Source of the DNA: Clostridium puniceum
Lineage (GTDB): Bacteria; Bacillota; Clostridia; Clostridiales; Clostridiaceae
DNA: 38,559 nt
NCBI RefSeq assembly: GCF_002006345.1
Contig: NZ_LZZM01000203.1
Coordinates: 1-38,559 of the forward strand
Direction: 5' to 3'
The translations under genes and the position numbers were made by a program. The notes below the pieces were generated by a model. The model did not search any database, was not told the DNA's origin, and saw only the letters and a list, made by a program, of their open reading frames with translations. Of the stretch, positions 17,501 through 25,716 are shown one piece after another. Each line of letters opens with the position of its first letter. Position 1 is the stretch's first letter.

Positions 17501-18469
17501 TTACTTAATATTTTTAAATAATTCCTTAAATTTCTTCTTAATAACCAAGAAATCTTCTAAATCATTTAAAAATTGAAATAACAATGCTCTATTTTCAAAC
17601 TCAGTTCTGTTCTTTGGTAAATCCATATTTTGATAATCTGTTCTAAGAAAATCCAATTTATTAATTAGATCAACACAATCATTATCTTCATGGATATTCA
17701 GTGCAACCTCATTTGTGAACTCTGATAATATTCTAGTTTGCTCATATTTCATATAAAATCTTGAAAAATGCCTTTGCATTCTTTTTATTGCATCTAACTG
17801 TATAGTTCTCATATCTATATAACCTATGTAATAATCATTACTCTTAAATAAATAATTATTATTTATTACTTGCACCATAATTTTAGTATCTTTAATTAAT
17901 TTTTCAACACTTAAATGTACTTGTTGTTCATAAATCGGCACTGCTTGAGTTACTAAACTTACTGCCATATCAGATATTATTGCTCTAAAATAATCCTCTA
18001 TTCTTGCTTTGTTCTTTTCAAATTCATTTTCTAATGATGCTGTGTATAAATTAAATATCATTGCAACTCCAATACCTATGGCATTTAACTTTGCTTCATT
18101 TATAATCCAAGATGTATTAATATTAGTACTCATCAAAAGATGCGTTGATAATACCGCACCAACAACCATTCCTTCACTTATTTTCAAAGCCTTAGTTATC
18201 GGTATGAATATAAGTAGGAATAATCCAAATACAATAGAATTGTTTCCAAGCAACACATAAAGTACATAAGATAAAAGTATAGCTATCGTAGAAGAAATCA
18301 TTCTCTTACCACCAACAAGCAAGGCTTCTTTTTTCGTATCCTGAATACTCAGTATTGCAATTATACCTGAAGTTACTCCAAATTGTAATCCTATATAATT
18401 TGAAATAATAATTGCTATTGTAGCTGAAAAAGCCATTTTAACAGTTTTTGATTGTAAATACTTTATCAT
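17501..18469 (-). CDS. Aromatic acid exporter (ArAE/FUSC-like) membrane protein
   Basis: The 322-residue protein has an N-terminal hydrophobic half (about 10-150) with four to six membrane segments. It includes SATIAIIISNYIGLQFGVTSGI and GGKRMISSTIAILLSYVL, which match the ArAE_1 (DUF939) family. A C-terminal helical cytoplasmic half (about 160-322) follows. Family members are thought to export aromatic acids or related small molecules; evidence in clostridia is thin. AGGAGA lies 12 bases before the ATG, a long spacing. It has its own terminator and no partner gene. Confidence 0.78.
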   Translation of the reverse strand: MIKYLQSKTVKMAFSATIAIIISNYIGLQFGVTSGIIAILSIQDTKKEALLVGGKRMISSTIAILLSYVLYVLLGNNSIVFGLFLLIFIPITKALKISEGMVVGAVLSTHLLMSTNINTSWIINEAKLNAIGIGVAMIFNLYTASLENEFEKNKARIEDYFRAIISDMAVSLVTQAVPIYEQQVHLSVEKLIKDTKIMVQVINNNYLFKSNDYYIGYIDMRTIQLDAIKRMQRHFSRFYMKYEQTRILSEFTNEVALNIHEDNDCVDLINKLDFLRTDYQNMDLPKNRTEFENRALLFQFLNDLEDFLVIKKKFKELFKNIK

Positions 18470-18538
18470 ATTTTAATTTTTCTCCTGTATCAACTTATAT
18501 AATTTTTTATTTTACCTTATATCATTTTATTTGTTTCA

Positions 18539-18658
18539 TTATAACCTAATTTTTGATGCTACTTCTGGTACATAAATTAAAGCTTGCATCCATCCAAATA
18601 AAAACGTCCACTTTTCACCATATAATTCTTTAATATAAACAAAAACTCTATCAGTCTT
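18539..18658 (-). pseudogene. Fragment of an APC-family amino-acid permease gene
   Basis: A 39-codon frame without a start reads KTDRVFVYIKELYGEKW and then TFLFGWMQALIYVPEVAS. This matches the stretch around TM3 of amino-acid permeases (usually PKTGGxYVYIKELYGEKWGFLFGW). Both flanks are missing: an in-frame stop lies directly upstream and a stop follows at 18539. Only about a tenth of the family length remains. The rest of 18470-18782 holds a terminator and no other gene. Confidence 0.72.
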
Positions 18659-18747
18659 TTAAATTGTATTTTCATTGTATAATTTATGAATATTTTCGTC
18701 AATATAAACTATATTTAACGATAGGCAATATAGTTTTTAGCAAAAAT

Positions 18748-18777
18748 TAAAAGTCCACCTTTCGGTAGACTTTTAAT
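18748..18777 (-). terminator. Intrinsic terminator of the six-TM chemoreceptor gene
   Basis: On the minus strand TTAAAAGTC-T-ACC and GGT-G-GACTTTTAA pair around a GAAA tetraloop (13 pairs, one U-G), followed by UUUUUG. It lies directly after the stop at 18783. This is the clearest terminator in the window. Confidence 0.93.
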
Positions 18778-18782
18778 CAGAT

Positions 18783-20315
18783 TTATTTAATAATATTATT
18801 CATTTCTTCAACAACATTTCTAAGTTCGCTAATATTAGTTTCAATTTCTTCACTAGTGGAAGCACTTTGCGTTACTGCATCTGTTACTATTTCATATTTT
18901 GATATTGTATCTTTTGTTATACTATCCACTTCTTCATTAAAGCTAACCACGTTTTTAGTTTCTATAAGTAATGTAGTAGATGCTTCATTTATCTCCAGAA
19001 TATTATTACTAAACAATTTCAAATCGGAAGTCATACTATTTAATCCTTTTACTGTTTCATTTATAATATTATTTCCCACTTGAGCTTTTTCATTATTTTG
19101 GGACATTTGTTTTTCAACTATATTAATTTTACTTTTTAACTCACCTACTATTGCACTAACTTGAGTAAGGGAATTCTTTGTTCCCTCAGCTAACTTTCTT
19201 ATTTCATCTGCTACTACAGCAAATCCTTTACCATATTCCCCTGCTCTTGCCGCTTCAATTGATGCATTTAACGCAAGAAGATTAGTTTGTTCTGATATAT
19301 CTCCAATAATAGTTAATATTTCATCTACTTCCTTTGATTTTTGTTCCAGTTCTTCTGTAGACTTAAAAGTATCTTCTATACTATTCTTTATATCCATAAT
19401 AATCGAAAGAGTCTCATTTAGAGATTTTTCATTTCCATCTGTAGCTTTCATAAATTCCTTTATTTTCTCTTCACTATCTTTTGTCTTATCAGCTACTATC
19501 TCATTAGCACTTAATAAAGTACTTAGTATCTCTTTGTTCTTTTTAGATTTATTAATAATTTCATTTGAATCATTTGATATATCGTGGCTCGTTGCTGAAA
19601 CTTCAAGAAGAGAGCTTGTTTGCTCTTCAATAGCAACACTTAAATTTTGACTTGAAGTCAAAACAGTATCCGAAATTTGAGCTATATGTTTAAATAGATA
19701 CACTAACTTTTCATTTTCCTTTTTGATTTCAAGCTCCTTTTCATCAATAGATTCTAGTAGTTTAGATGCAAAATATACGACCATAAAAATTATTATCAGA
19801 GTTAACAAAATAGTAATTATTCTCATAGCTGTTTCTGCTATAAAAAATTGATTATCATTAAAAATTTGAGGATTACTTACAAATACTATAATTTGACATA
19901 AAATACTTAGAATTATTGATATTGCAATCATTTTTAGATCAAAAAATACCGCTCCAAGAATAACAAAGTAAAAAATCATAATCCATATGGAATTTAAATG
20001 CATTGTAAAGTTTAAAAATAAATACTGAAAATAAGTTAATATTAAAATTATAATTTTAGTTATTTTAAATGCTTTTACATTAAAACTATTTTCAGTTATT
20101 GTATGTTTATAACATTGCCTAAGTACTATAGTATAAATCAAAATAGCTATTCCTTGAATAATTAAAGAATTTATGCTTATGCTATCATTTAATCCTAGTA
20201 ATTTTAATCCACTAAAGAAAAATAAAGCCATAATACACAAACTCACATAAAATATTAATACAAATTTAAGAGTTTTTCTATTAAAGGTTATTATAGAGCT
20301 TTCTTTTGTATTCAT
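18783..20315 (-). CDS. Methyl-accepting chemotaxis protein with a six-helix membrane domain
   Basis: The 510-residue receptor starts with six hydrophobic segments (about residues 14-190) and essentially no extracellular domain. A short coiled coil (LESIDEKELEIKKENEK) and an MCP signalling domain follow. The tip is EQTNLLALNASIEAARAGEY, then GKGFAVVADEIRKLAEGTK. There is no HAMP domain. Receptors of this shape sense membrane state, energy or hydrophobic ligands, but nothing here identifies the signal. AGGAGG lies 6-7 bases before the ATG. The ligase gene ends upstream at 20385 without an obvious terminator, so read-through from it is possible. Confidence 0.9.
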   Translation of the reverse strand: MNTKESSIITFNRKTLKFVLIFYVSLCIMALFFFSGLKLLGLNDSISINSLIIQGIAILIYTIVLRQCYKHTITENSFNVKAFKITKIIILILTYFQYLFLNFTMHLNSIWIMIFYFVILGAVFFDLKMIAISIILSILCQIIVFVSNPQIFNDNQFFIAETAMRIITILLTLIIIFMVVYFASKLLESIDEKELEIKKENEKLVYLFKHIAQISDTVLTSSQNLSVAIEEQTSSLLEVSATSHDISNDSNEIINKSKKNKEILSTLLSANEIVADKTKDSEEKIKEFMKATDGNEKSLNETLSIIMDIKNSIEDTFKSTEELEQKSKEVDEILTIIGDISEQTNLLALNASIEAARAGEYGKGFAVVADEIRKLAEGTKNSLTQVSAIVGELKSKINIVEKQMSQNNEKAQVGNNIINETVKGLNSMTSDLKLFSNNILEINEASTTLLIETKNVVSFNEEVDSITKDTISKYEIVTDAVTQSASTSEEIETNISELRNVVEEMNNIIK

Positions 20316-20384
20316 ATATACCTCCTATGCTTATCTAAAATTTTTGATATACTATATTTATTATTTTGACTTATTAACATTTAT

Positions 20385-21962
20385 TTAATTAACTGCAACA
20401 TCAGCTATTACAGATGGGCTGATTCTTTCAATTGCAATTTGCTTTAGAGAATTTCGTTTGATTTTTCCAGTAGATGTTAATGGGAATATCTCTGTGAATT
20501 CTATATATTTAGGAAATTTATATTTAGACAACTTCCCAGATAGAAATTCAAATATGTCTTCTTTAGTTAACAAACAAGATTTTTTAACTTTAATAAAGGC
20601 AACTATTTCTTCTCCAAGATTTTCATCAGGAATTCCTACAATTATTGCAGTTTCAATCTGTGGGTGTTTAATAAGATGATTTTCAATATCTGTTGGAGAA
20701 ATATTTTCTCCCCCTCGAATTATTACATCTTTTAATCGTCCTTTTACAGATAAATATCCCTCTTCATCTATAAATCCAATATCACCTGTATGCACCCAAT
20801 CATTCTTCACAGTAGCAGTTGTTGCAATTGGATTATTATAATATCCTACCATGCTATATGAACTTTTTACGCATAACTCGCCTTCAGTATTTGGAGGAAG
20901 TTCTTTTCCAGTTTTCAGATCACATATTTTTATAAGTACATGTTCAACTGGTTTCCCAACAGTATTTATTTTAGGATCATTTTTATCATAAATTGGAGTT
21001 TGAGTTACGCCTAAAGTTTCTGTTTGTCCAAAAGTATTACTTAATTCAGAAATATGAAGATGTTCCATTATTTCTTTCATAAGTGTTTGAGATGAAACTG
21101 CTCCAGCAATCATTCCTACTCTTAAACTTGATAAATCATATGAACTACATTTATTTATTAAATATTGATACATTGTTGGAACTCCATGAAAACCAGTACA
21201 TCTTTCCCTCTCAATTGTTTCAAGTGCAACAGTGGTTCTGAATTTTTCCATCAAAACTATTGTACTTCCAAATAAAAGTCCAAGAATTGCAGTATATTTT
21301 CCTCCTAATATATGATTTAATGGCAAAGTAACTAAAATCCTATCATTTGTACTATACTTATAGTTTTTTCCAAAGGAAATAGGACCATTTAAAACAGCAC
21401 TGTGGGTAAACATAATTCCTTTAGGTTTTCCTGTTGTTCCTGATGTATATAAAATTGTTGCTATATCATTTGGTGAAACATCATTTACCACTCTCATAAA
21501 GTCATCATCTGATACACTTTTCATTCGAGATATAATATATCCTAAATTAAATAGAGTTTTCATTTTTAAAGTTATCTTTAAGTAATCAAATTTTTCTAAA
21601 TCAACCTTTTCAATCATATCCTTATCACTTACAATTAAAATTGCTGAATCAGACTGCTTTAACATATAATCCAACTCTTCTTCAGTTGAAGAAGCATTTA
21701 GGCAAACAGATACGGCACCAATTTTTAATGTAGCTAAAAACACTATTATCCATTCAGGCGAATTGCAGGATAATAATGCTATGTGATCACCTTTCTTTAC
21801 TCCAATAGATATTAAACTTTTAGCAATCATATCCACTTCATAGTTAAGCTTTTTGTAAGTAAATCGTCTGTTATCTTCCACATATACTAAAGCTTCATTA
21901 TCTTTAAATTTTTCAAATATTTTACTAGTATATGATCCAATAGTTTCATTAAGTAAAGTCAT
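20385..21962 (-). CDS. Acyl-CoA/acyl-ACP ligase-like adenylate-forming enzyme
   Basis: The 525-residue enzyme belongs to the ANL superfamily. The ATP-binding loop is YTSGTTGKPKG (172-182), followed by LPLNHILGGKY, FGQTETLG, and the hinge region TGDIGFIDEEGYLSVKGRLKD. The catalytic lysine is Lys500 in TSTGKIKR. It should activate a carboxylic acid as an adenylate and transfer it to CoA or a carrier-protein thiol; the chain length or aromatic nature of the acid cannot be told. GAGAGGTG lies about 8 bases before the ATG. It follows the KAS III-like gene after 252 bases in which I see no strong terminator. The pair is therefore probably co-transcribed under the cyclic-di-GMP riboswitch. Confidence 0.9.
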   Translation of the reverse strand: MTLLNETIGSYTSKIFEKFKDNEALVYVEDNRRFTYKKLNYEVDMIAKSLISIGVKKGDHIALLSCNSPEWIIVFLATLKIGAVSVCLNASSTEEELDYMLKQSDSAILIVSDKDMIEKVDLEKFDYLKITLKMKTLFNLGYIISRMKSVSDDDFMRVVNDVSPNDIATILYTSGTTGKPKGIMFTHSAVLNGPISFGKNYKYSTNDRILVTLPLNHILGGKYTAILGLLFGSTIVLMEKFRTTVALETIERERCTGFHGVPTMYQYLINKCSSYDLSSLRVGMIAGAVSSQTLMKEIMEHLHISELSNTFGQTETLGVTQTPIYDKNDPKINTVGKPVEHVLIKICDLKTGKELPPNTEGELCVKSSYSMVGYYNNPIATTATVKNDWVHTGDIGFIDEEGYLSVKGRLKDVIIRGGENISPTDIENHLIKHPQIETAIIVGIPDENLGEEIVAFIKVKKSCLLTKEDIFEFLSGKLSKYKFPKYIEFTEIFPLTSTGKIKRNSLKQIAIERISPSVIADVAVN

Positions 21963-22214
21963 TCAATACACCTCTCATTCATAATTAAAATTTAGGATAT
22001 CTTTTAATCTAATATAGTTACTAAAAATTTTTTTCTTTAGGTATACTAAATAGAATTTTTTAGCTTCATTTTAAACTTGTGGTCAAAGTTACAAAACATA
22101 AAATAATATTTTAAACACACATACCCGGAATATAAAACCTTTATGCCTATCTTTGTATTATTTTATGATTTATATATAGGTTTTTCTATAATAAATTTAT
22201 TTATATAATTAAAG

Positions 22215-23201
22215 CTAATATTTTAGTAATACAGCTACATGAAAATAACCAGCACCAACAGTCCAAAGCATGACATAATCACCACGCCGAACTTGTCCAT
22301 TTTTTATGGCTGTATATAATGCAATAAATGTGCTTGTTGTGCCTGTATATCCATAAATATCACCTATATATATACTATTTTTTTCAGGTATGTTTAACTT
22401 TTCTCTAATATAACTTATATTTTTGTACGTATATTGTGATAAGCAAAACATAGAAATATCATTTATGTTTAAGTTGTTTTCACTCAATAGATTATTCATG
22501 TTAGTTATAGCACTATCCAACCAAGGACATTCTTCTACATTCCAAGATGCTAGAAAATCTTCTCTCTTTCCTTCAAAAATATTGGTAAAACCACATTTAG
22601 GAAATACTATATCTGAAATGCCATTAGAATGAACAGTAACCCTACTATCAATTAGTCTACAATCTTCATCAGTTCTTTCAAGTACTATAGCACATGAAGC
22701 ATCACCGAATTGTCCATAACAAGAAGTATCATTAGGGGATATTTGAAAATTTAAATAATCACTTCCTACAAGCAAGACTTTATTTATCTTACTATTTGCT
22801 GACATATAACGATAAATTAAATCTAAAGCATATGTCATCCCTGCACAGTTTATGTTAATATCTTGACAAAAACAATCCATTTTTCCTTTAATAGTATTAT
22901 GAATTATTATCGAACATGGTGGAGAAACATATTGAGGAAGTACACTAGAAAAGATAATCATATCAATATCCTTTCCTTCAAGTTTTGATTTTTCTAATAC
23001 TCTCTTGCACGCTTCCTTTGCCATAGTAAGACTATTTTCACTTTTTTCATCAATTAAATACCTTTTCTTTCTTCCTGCAACATCTTCTAAAAAATGAGTA
23101 ATATCCTTTCCTTGTTTTTTGAAATGGTCAATATAGAAAGAATTATCTACAATTTTTGAGCCATGATATACTTCTATATCTCTTATCTTTATATTAGTCA
23201 T
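22215..23201 (-). CDS. KAS III (FabH)-like thiolase-fold enzyme lacking the His and Asn
   Basis: The 328-residue protein has the duplicated thiolase fold of 3-oxoacyl-ACP synthase III. The nucleophile is Cys119 in ININCAGMTYALDL, equivalent to the FabH Cys. The FabH His motif (HQANxRI) is replaced by SQYTYKNI (Ser255). The Asn of YGNTSAAS is replaced in YGYTGTTS (Tyr285). Without these it should not decarboxylate malonyl-ACP, so acyl transfer or another thioester reaction is more likely. It is clearly not the housekeeping FabH, since no fab genes are nearby. I chose the ATG at 23201, four bases after AAAGGG and matching FabH N-termini. The upstream ATG at 23225 has no ribosome site and would add eight residues. 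Confidence 0.82.
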   Translation of the reverse strand: MTNIKIRDIEVYHGSKIVDNSFYIDHFKKQGKDITHFLEDVAGRKKRYLIDEKSENSLTMAKEACKRVLEKSKLEGKDIDMIIFSSVLPQYVSPPCSIIIHNTIKGKMDCFCQDININCAGMTYALDLIYRYMSANSKINKVLLVGSDYLNFQISPNDTSCYGQFGDASCAIVLERTDEDCRLIDSRVTVHSNGISDIVFPKCGFTNIFEGKREDFLASWNVEECPWLDSAITNMNNLLSENNLNINDISMFCLSQYTYKNISYIREKLNIPEKNSIYIGDIYGYTGTTSTFIALYTAIKNGQVRRGDYVMLWTVGAGYFHVAVLLKY

Positions 23202-23512
23202 ATTTCCCTTTAATATATCATTCATTTTGCCATTTAGTTAGCTCTACATGAAATATTTAATCAATTTTTAATAGCTAACCTTAACCTCCCTTTCTATATT
23301 TATAATTTAAATTATTTCATATTGATAGTAATTTATTTATAAATTAATTCATATTATGATTGAACCACCAAAAGGTATAATCCTTTTTGAATACACAATA
23401 TAATGTACAAACAGTTCTTATTTACACCTATATATTATGTAGTTGAGAGCATATTTTACCTTTTTATAGGACAATTATACTATTAATTTATAAAATTTTT
23501 ATGCTATTTACA
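23202..23512 (-). other. Long 5' leader between riboswitch terminator and KAS III-like gene
   Basis: About 310 bases of AT-rich leader follow the terminator. GTTAGCT (23237-23243) and AGCTAAC (23273-23279) can pair just upstream of the start region. A GGGAGG near 23286-23291 has no start codon at a useful distance. I see no gene and no second aptamer. Confidence 0.5.
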
Positions 23513-23545
23513 TAAAAAAGTGCCTATTAATATATTAATAGACAC
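23513..23545 (-). terminator. Expression-platform terminator of the c-di-GMP riboswitch
   Basis: GTGTCTATTAATA (minus strand, 23545-23533) and TATTAATAGGCAC (23532-23520) are complementary throughout with one G-U pair, and six U follow. It starts 38 bases after the aptamer. Its 5' arm can alternatively pair with the aptamer 5' strand at 23656-23666. Confidence 0.88.
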
Positions 23546-23582
23546 AAAAATATAAGTATTCAAAGTTATTCTCATACATACA

Positions 23583-23668
23583 AATTGGCAACCTGGCAAT
23601 CATAGAAAAATAACTTTCTTTAGACCCATAGCTTTGCGACCTTACCTTTAGATAAGTGTGCTATTATC
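23583..23668 (-). ncRNA. Class I cyclic-di-GMP riboswitch (GEMM) aptamer
   Basis: Read on the minus strand, the conserved core appears in order. A capped P2-type hairpin (CTTATC-TAAA-GGTAAG) comes first, then GGTCGCAAAGCTATGGGTCT with the diagnostic CGCAAAGC. A variable P3 arm follows, then TATGATTGCCAGGTTGCC. Known clostridial GEMM aptamers share these blocks. The outer P1 helix is imperfect (5' AATAGCA, 3' TTGCCAATT). A promoter lies 20 bases upstream and a terminator 38 bases downstream. The genes under control are the KAS III-like enzyme and, probably, the ligase. The base preceding the 5' CA element is G, which fits c-di-GMP rather than cGAMP, but I cannot settle specificity by eye. Confidence 0.88.
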
Positions 23669-23687
23669 AATATTATGTTACAAGTAA

Positions 23688-23716
23688 ATAATACACCTAT
23701 TTTTTACATATTTCAA
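23688..23716 (-). promoter_or_regulatory. Sigma-A promoter of the riboswitch transcript
   Basis: TTGAAA (23716-23711), a 17-base spacer and TATTAT (23693-23688) predict a start near 23681, about a dozen bases before the aptamer. The distance fits a riboswitch leader well. Confidence 0.75.
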
Positions 23717-23812
23717 TATTAATATTATTTTTTACCAAAGATCTTTAAATCTCATTTAAAAAATCTCTTTTCTTTGATTTATTAATTTATGTTTTTATTT
23801 CTACTTTAAGTA

Positions 23813-24058
23813 TCATTTCCTATACCTTTTCCTAAGTATACATGCATCACAATTATCTTGTAAAATTTTAGTATTATTTAATTTTAATAATATAACTATA
23901 TTTTTTGAAATGAATTCTGTAAAACATTCTTTGCTATCTCTTTTAATTAATATTTCTGCAAATTAGTAAATTTTATCTGTCTTATCTAATTTCATTTTAC
24001 CAATAGAATTGAAAATTTTAGAATTAATTTTCTTTCGTTCAGCTATCTTTAAGGTTTC
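23813..24058 (-). pseudogene. Possible coding remnant with one internal stop
   Basis: One frame runs 82 codons with a single internal TAA, unusual for such AT-rich sequence. Readable stretches include LKIAERKKINSKIFNSIGK and, after the stop, FAEILIKRDSKECFTEFISK. There is no start with a ribosome site, and I recognise no family. It could be a broken small gene or chance. The remaining gap up to 24114 holds no clear promoter for the VTC operon. Confidence 0.25.
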
Positions 24059-24114
24059 CTATATATAATAAATTCAAAGCTAATTAATGAAAAGCTGATT
24101 TGGAGGCGATACCT

Positions 24115-24870
24115 ATGGCAATAAAGTCTTTTAAGCGTTACGAAAAAAAATATTTATTAACTAAAGAACAATACAATAATTTAATTCCAAGACTTCTTGA
24201 ATATATGAATCCTGATGAACATTGCAAGTCTGGTAAAAATTATAGTATCTATAATATATATTATGATACAGAAAACAATGATGTAATAAGACATTCTATT
24301 TCAAATCCATATTATAAAGAAAAGCTTAGACTAAGGAGTTACACTATTCCAACTAGTACAAATAGCAAAGTTTTTTTAGAATTGAAAAAAAAGATTAATG
24401 GAATAGTCAATAAAAGAAGAGTTGTTCTTACATTAGAAGAAGCATACAATTTTCTTGAAAAAGGTGAGAAGCCTAATTCTAGTGACTATATAAATAATCA
24501 AGTTATTAATGAAATTGAATATTATCTAAGCAAAAAATCTGTAATCCCAAAAGTTTTTATTAGTTATACAAGGAAAGCATTCTTTGGAATGGAAGACAAA
24601 GATTTTAGGTTAACCTTTGATTCTAAAATTCTTACAAGACGAGATAATTTATTCTTAGAAACAGGTTGCTTCGGAGAAAATATTTTACAAGAAAACCAAT
24701 ACTTAATGGAAGTTAAAATTTTAGGTGCTATGCCTATATGGTTTACGAATATTCTTTCTGAATTAGAAATCTACAATACTCACTTTTCAAAGTATGGCAA
24801 TGAATATATGAAGTATTTATTATACAAACAAAGTAATATTGATATAAAGGAGATTGAAAAAATATGTTAG
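24115..24870 (+). CDS. VTC-domain (polyphosphate polymerase-like) protein
   Basis: The 251-residue soluble protein has the CYTH-like tunnel fold of the VTC domain. Its basic and acidic strands are visible: RYEKKYLL near the start, IYYDTENNDVI, KLRLRSY, ELKKKINGIVNKRRV, FDSKILTRR and LMEVKILG. In yeast Vtc4 such residues bind triphosphate and build polyphosphate. Bacterial homologues are often annotated as polyphosphate polymerase-like, without firm proof. The ATG at 24115 is 8 bases after GGAGG; the longer frame begins at a TTG inside that site. The last seven bases overlap the DUF4956 gene, so the two are coupled. Confidence 0.85.
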   Translation: MAIKSFKRYEKKYLLTKEQYNNLIPRLLEYMNPDEHCKSGKNYSIYNIYYDTENNDVIRHSISNPYYKEKLRLRSYTIPTSTNSKVFLELKKKINGIVNKRRVVLTLEEAYNFLEKGEKPNSSDYINNQVINEIEYYLSKKSVIPKVFISYTRKAFFGMEDKDFRLTFDSKILTRRDNLFLETGCFGENILQENQYLMEVKILGAMPIWFTNILSELEIYNTHFSKYGNEYMKYLLYKQSNIDIKEIEKIC

Positions 24871-25568
24871 ATTCAACTATTTTACAAACAATAATTTCAT
24901 CAACGACAGGAGAATCTTTTACTCTTGCCAACACATTAACTATAATACTTTCAGCAATTATATTAGGACTAGTAATTAGCATTGCTTATATAAAAACAAA
25001 TAAAAAAAATGGATATAGCTCAAATTTCCCTATTACCTTGATAATGCTGCCTGTAATAATTGCAATTATTATTTTGCTTGTTGGGAATAATATTGCAACA
25101 GCGTTTAGTTTAGCTGGTGCATTTTCAATAATCCGTTTTAGAAGTGCTCCTGGAGATCCAAAGGATATAGCTTATGTATTTTTCACTTTAGCTGTTGGCC
25201 TTACATGTGGAATGGGATATATAATCTATGCCGTAATATTTACAATAATTTTATGTTGTTTAATGATAATATTAGATATAACAAAATTCGGAAAAGCTAA
25301 AAGTAAAACAATGCAGCTTAAGATTACAGTTCCAGAAGACTTAAATTATGAAGATGCTTTCCATGAAATATTAACAACCTATACAAATTCATATCATATT
25401 GAAAACATAAGAACTAGAGATTTCGGAGCATTATTTGAATTAACTTATAAAATTAATTTAAAAGAAGATGCAAATCAAAAGAAATTTATTGATGCTTTAA
25501 GGTGTAGAAATGGTAATTTGAATATTAATCTTACTCTTTCTGGCTTTGAAGAAAAAGTATATGGTTAA
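24864..25568 (+). CDS. DUF4956 membrane protein, partner of the VTC protein
   Basis: The 234 residues begin with three to four hydrophobic segments (about 22-43, 56-76, 82-100 and 104-134). A conserved-looking loop GAFSIIRFRSAPGDPKDIAYVF lies between them, and a soluble C-terminal domain of about 90 residues follows. This matches the DUF4956 family. Such proteins are commonly encoded beside VTC-domain proteins, often with a CotH kinase. Here no CotH gene is present. The function is unknown; coupling of polyphosphate synthesis or transport to the membrane is an inference from the pairing. AAGGAG lies 11 bases before the ATG, inside the VTC gene. Confidence 0.82.
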   Translation: MLDSTILQTIISSTTGESFTLANTLTIILSAIILGLVISIAYIKTNKKNGYSSNFPITLIMLPVIIAIIILLVGNNIATAFSLAGAFSIIRFRSAPGDPKDIAYVFFTLAVGLTCGMGYIIYAVIFTIILCCLMIILDITKFGKAKSKTMQLKITVPEDLNYEDAFHEILTTYTNSYHIENIRTRDFGALFELTYKINLKEDANQKKFIDALRCRNGNLNINLTLSGFEEKVYG

Positions 25569-25582
25569 GACTCTTTTTGATA

Positions 25583-25634
25583 ACTCCGTGGAAATAATAT
25601 TTTAGTATATTATTTCTACAGAGTACTCTTTTAT
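25583..25634 (+). terminator. Intrinsic terminator of the VTC-DUF4956 operon
   Basis: An 18-pair stem with one mismatch and one G-U has its left arm at 25583-25600 (ACTCCGTGGAAATAATAT). The loop is six bases and the right arm ends GAGT at 25624. ACTCTTTTA follows. On the minus strand no U-run follows, so it serves the plus-strand operon. Confidence 0.8.
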
Positions 25635-25716
25635 AATCTAAACAAAAATGATTTTACCAATAAAATAATACAATTTATTTTTTCAATACTTGTATAAATT
25701 AAAATATATATTAATT

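Noticed and set aside
23202..23512. A second riboswitch in the KAS III-like leader
   Set aside because: I found no second conserved aptamer core; only one 7-base inverted repeat is visible.
23583..23668. cGAMP-type (GEMM-Ib) reading of the aptamer
   Set aside because: The base just before the 5' CA element appears to be G, as in c-di-GMP aptamers, but the P1 region is irregular and this remains a by-eye call.
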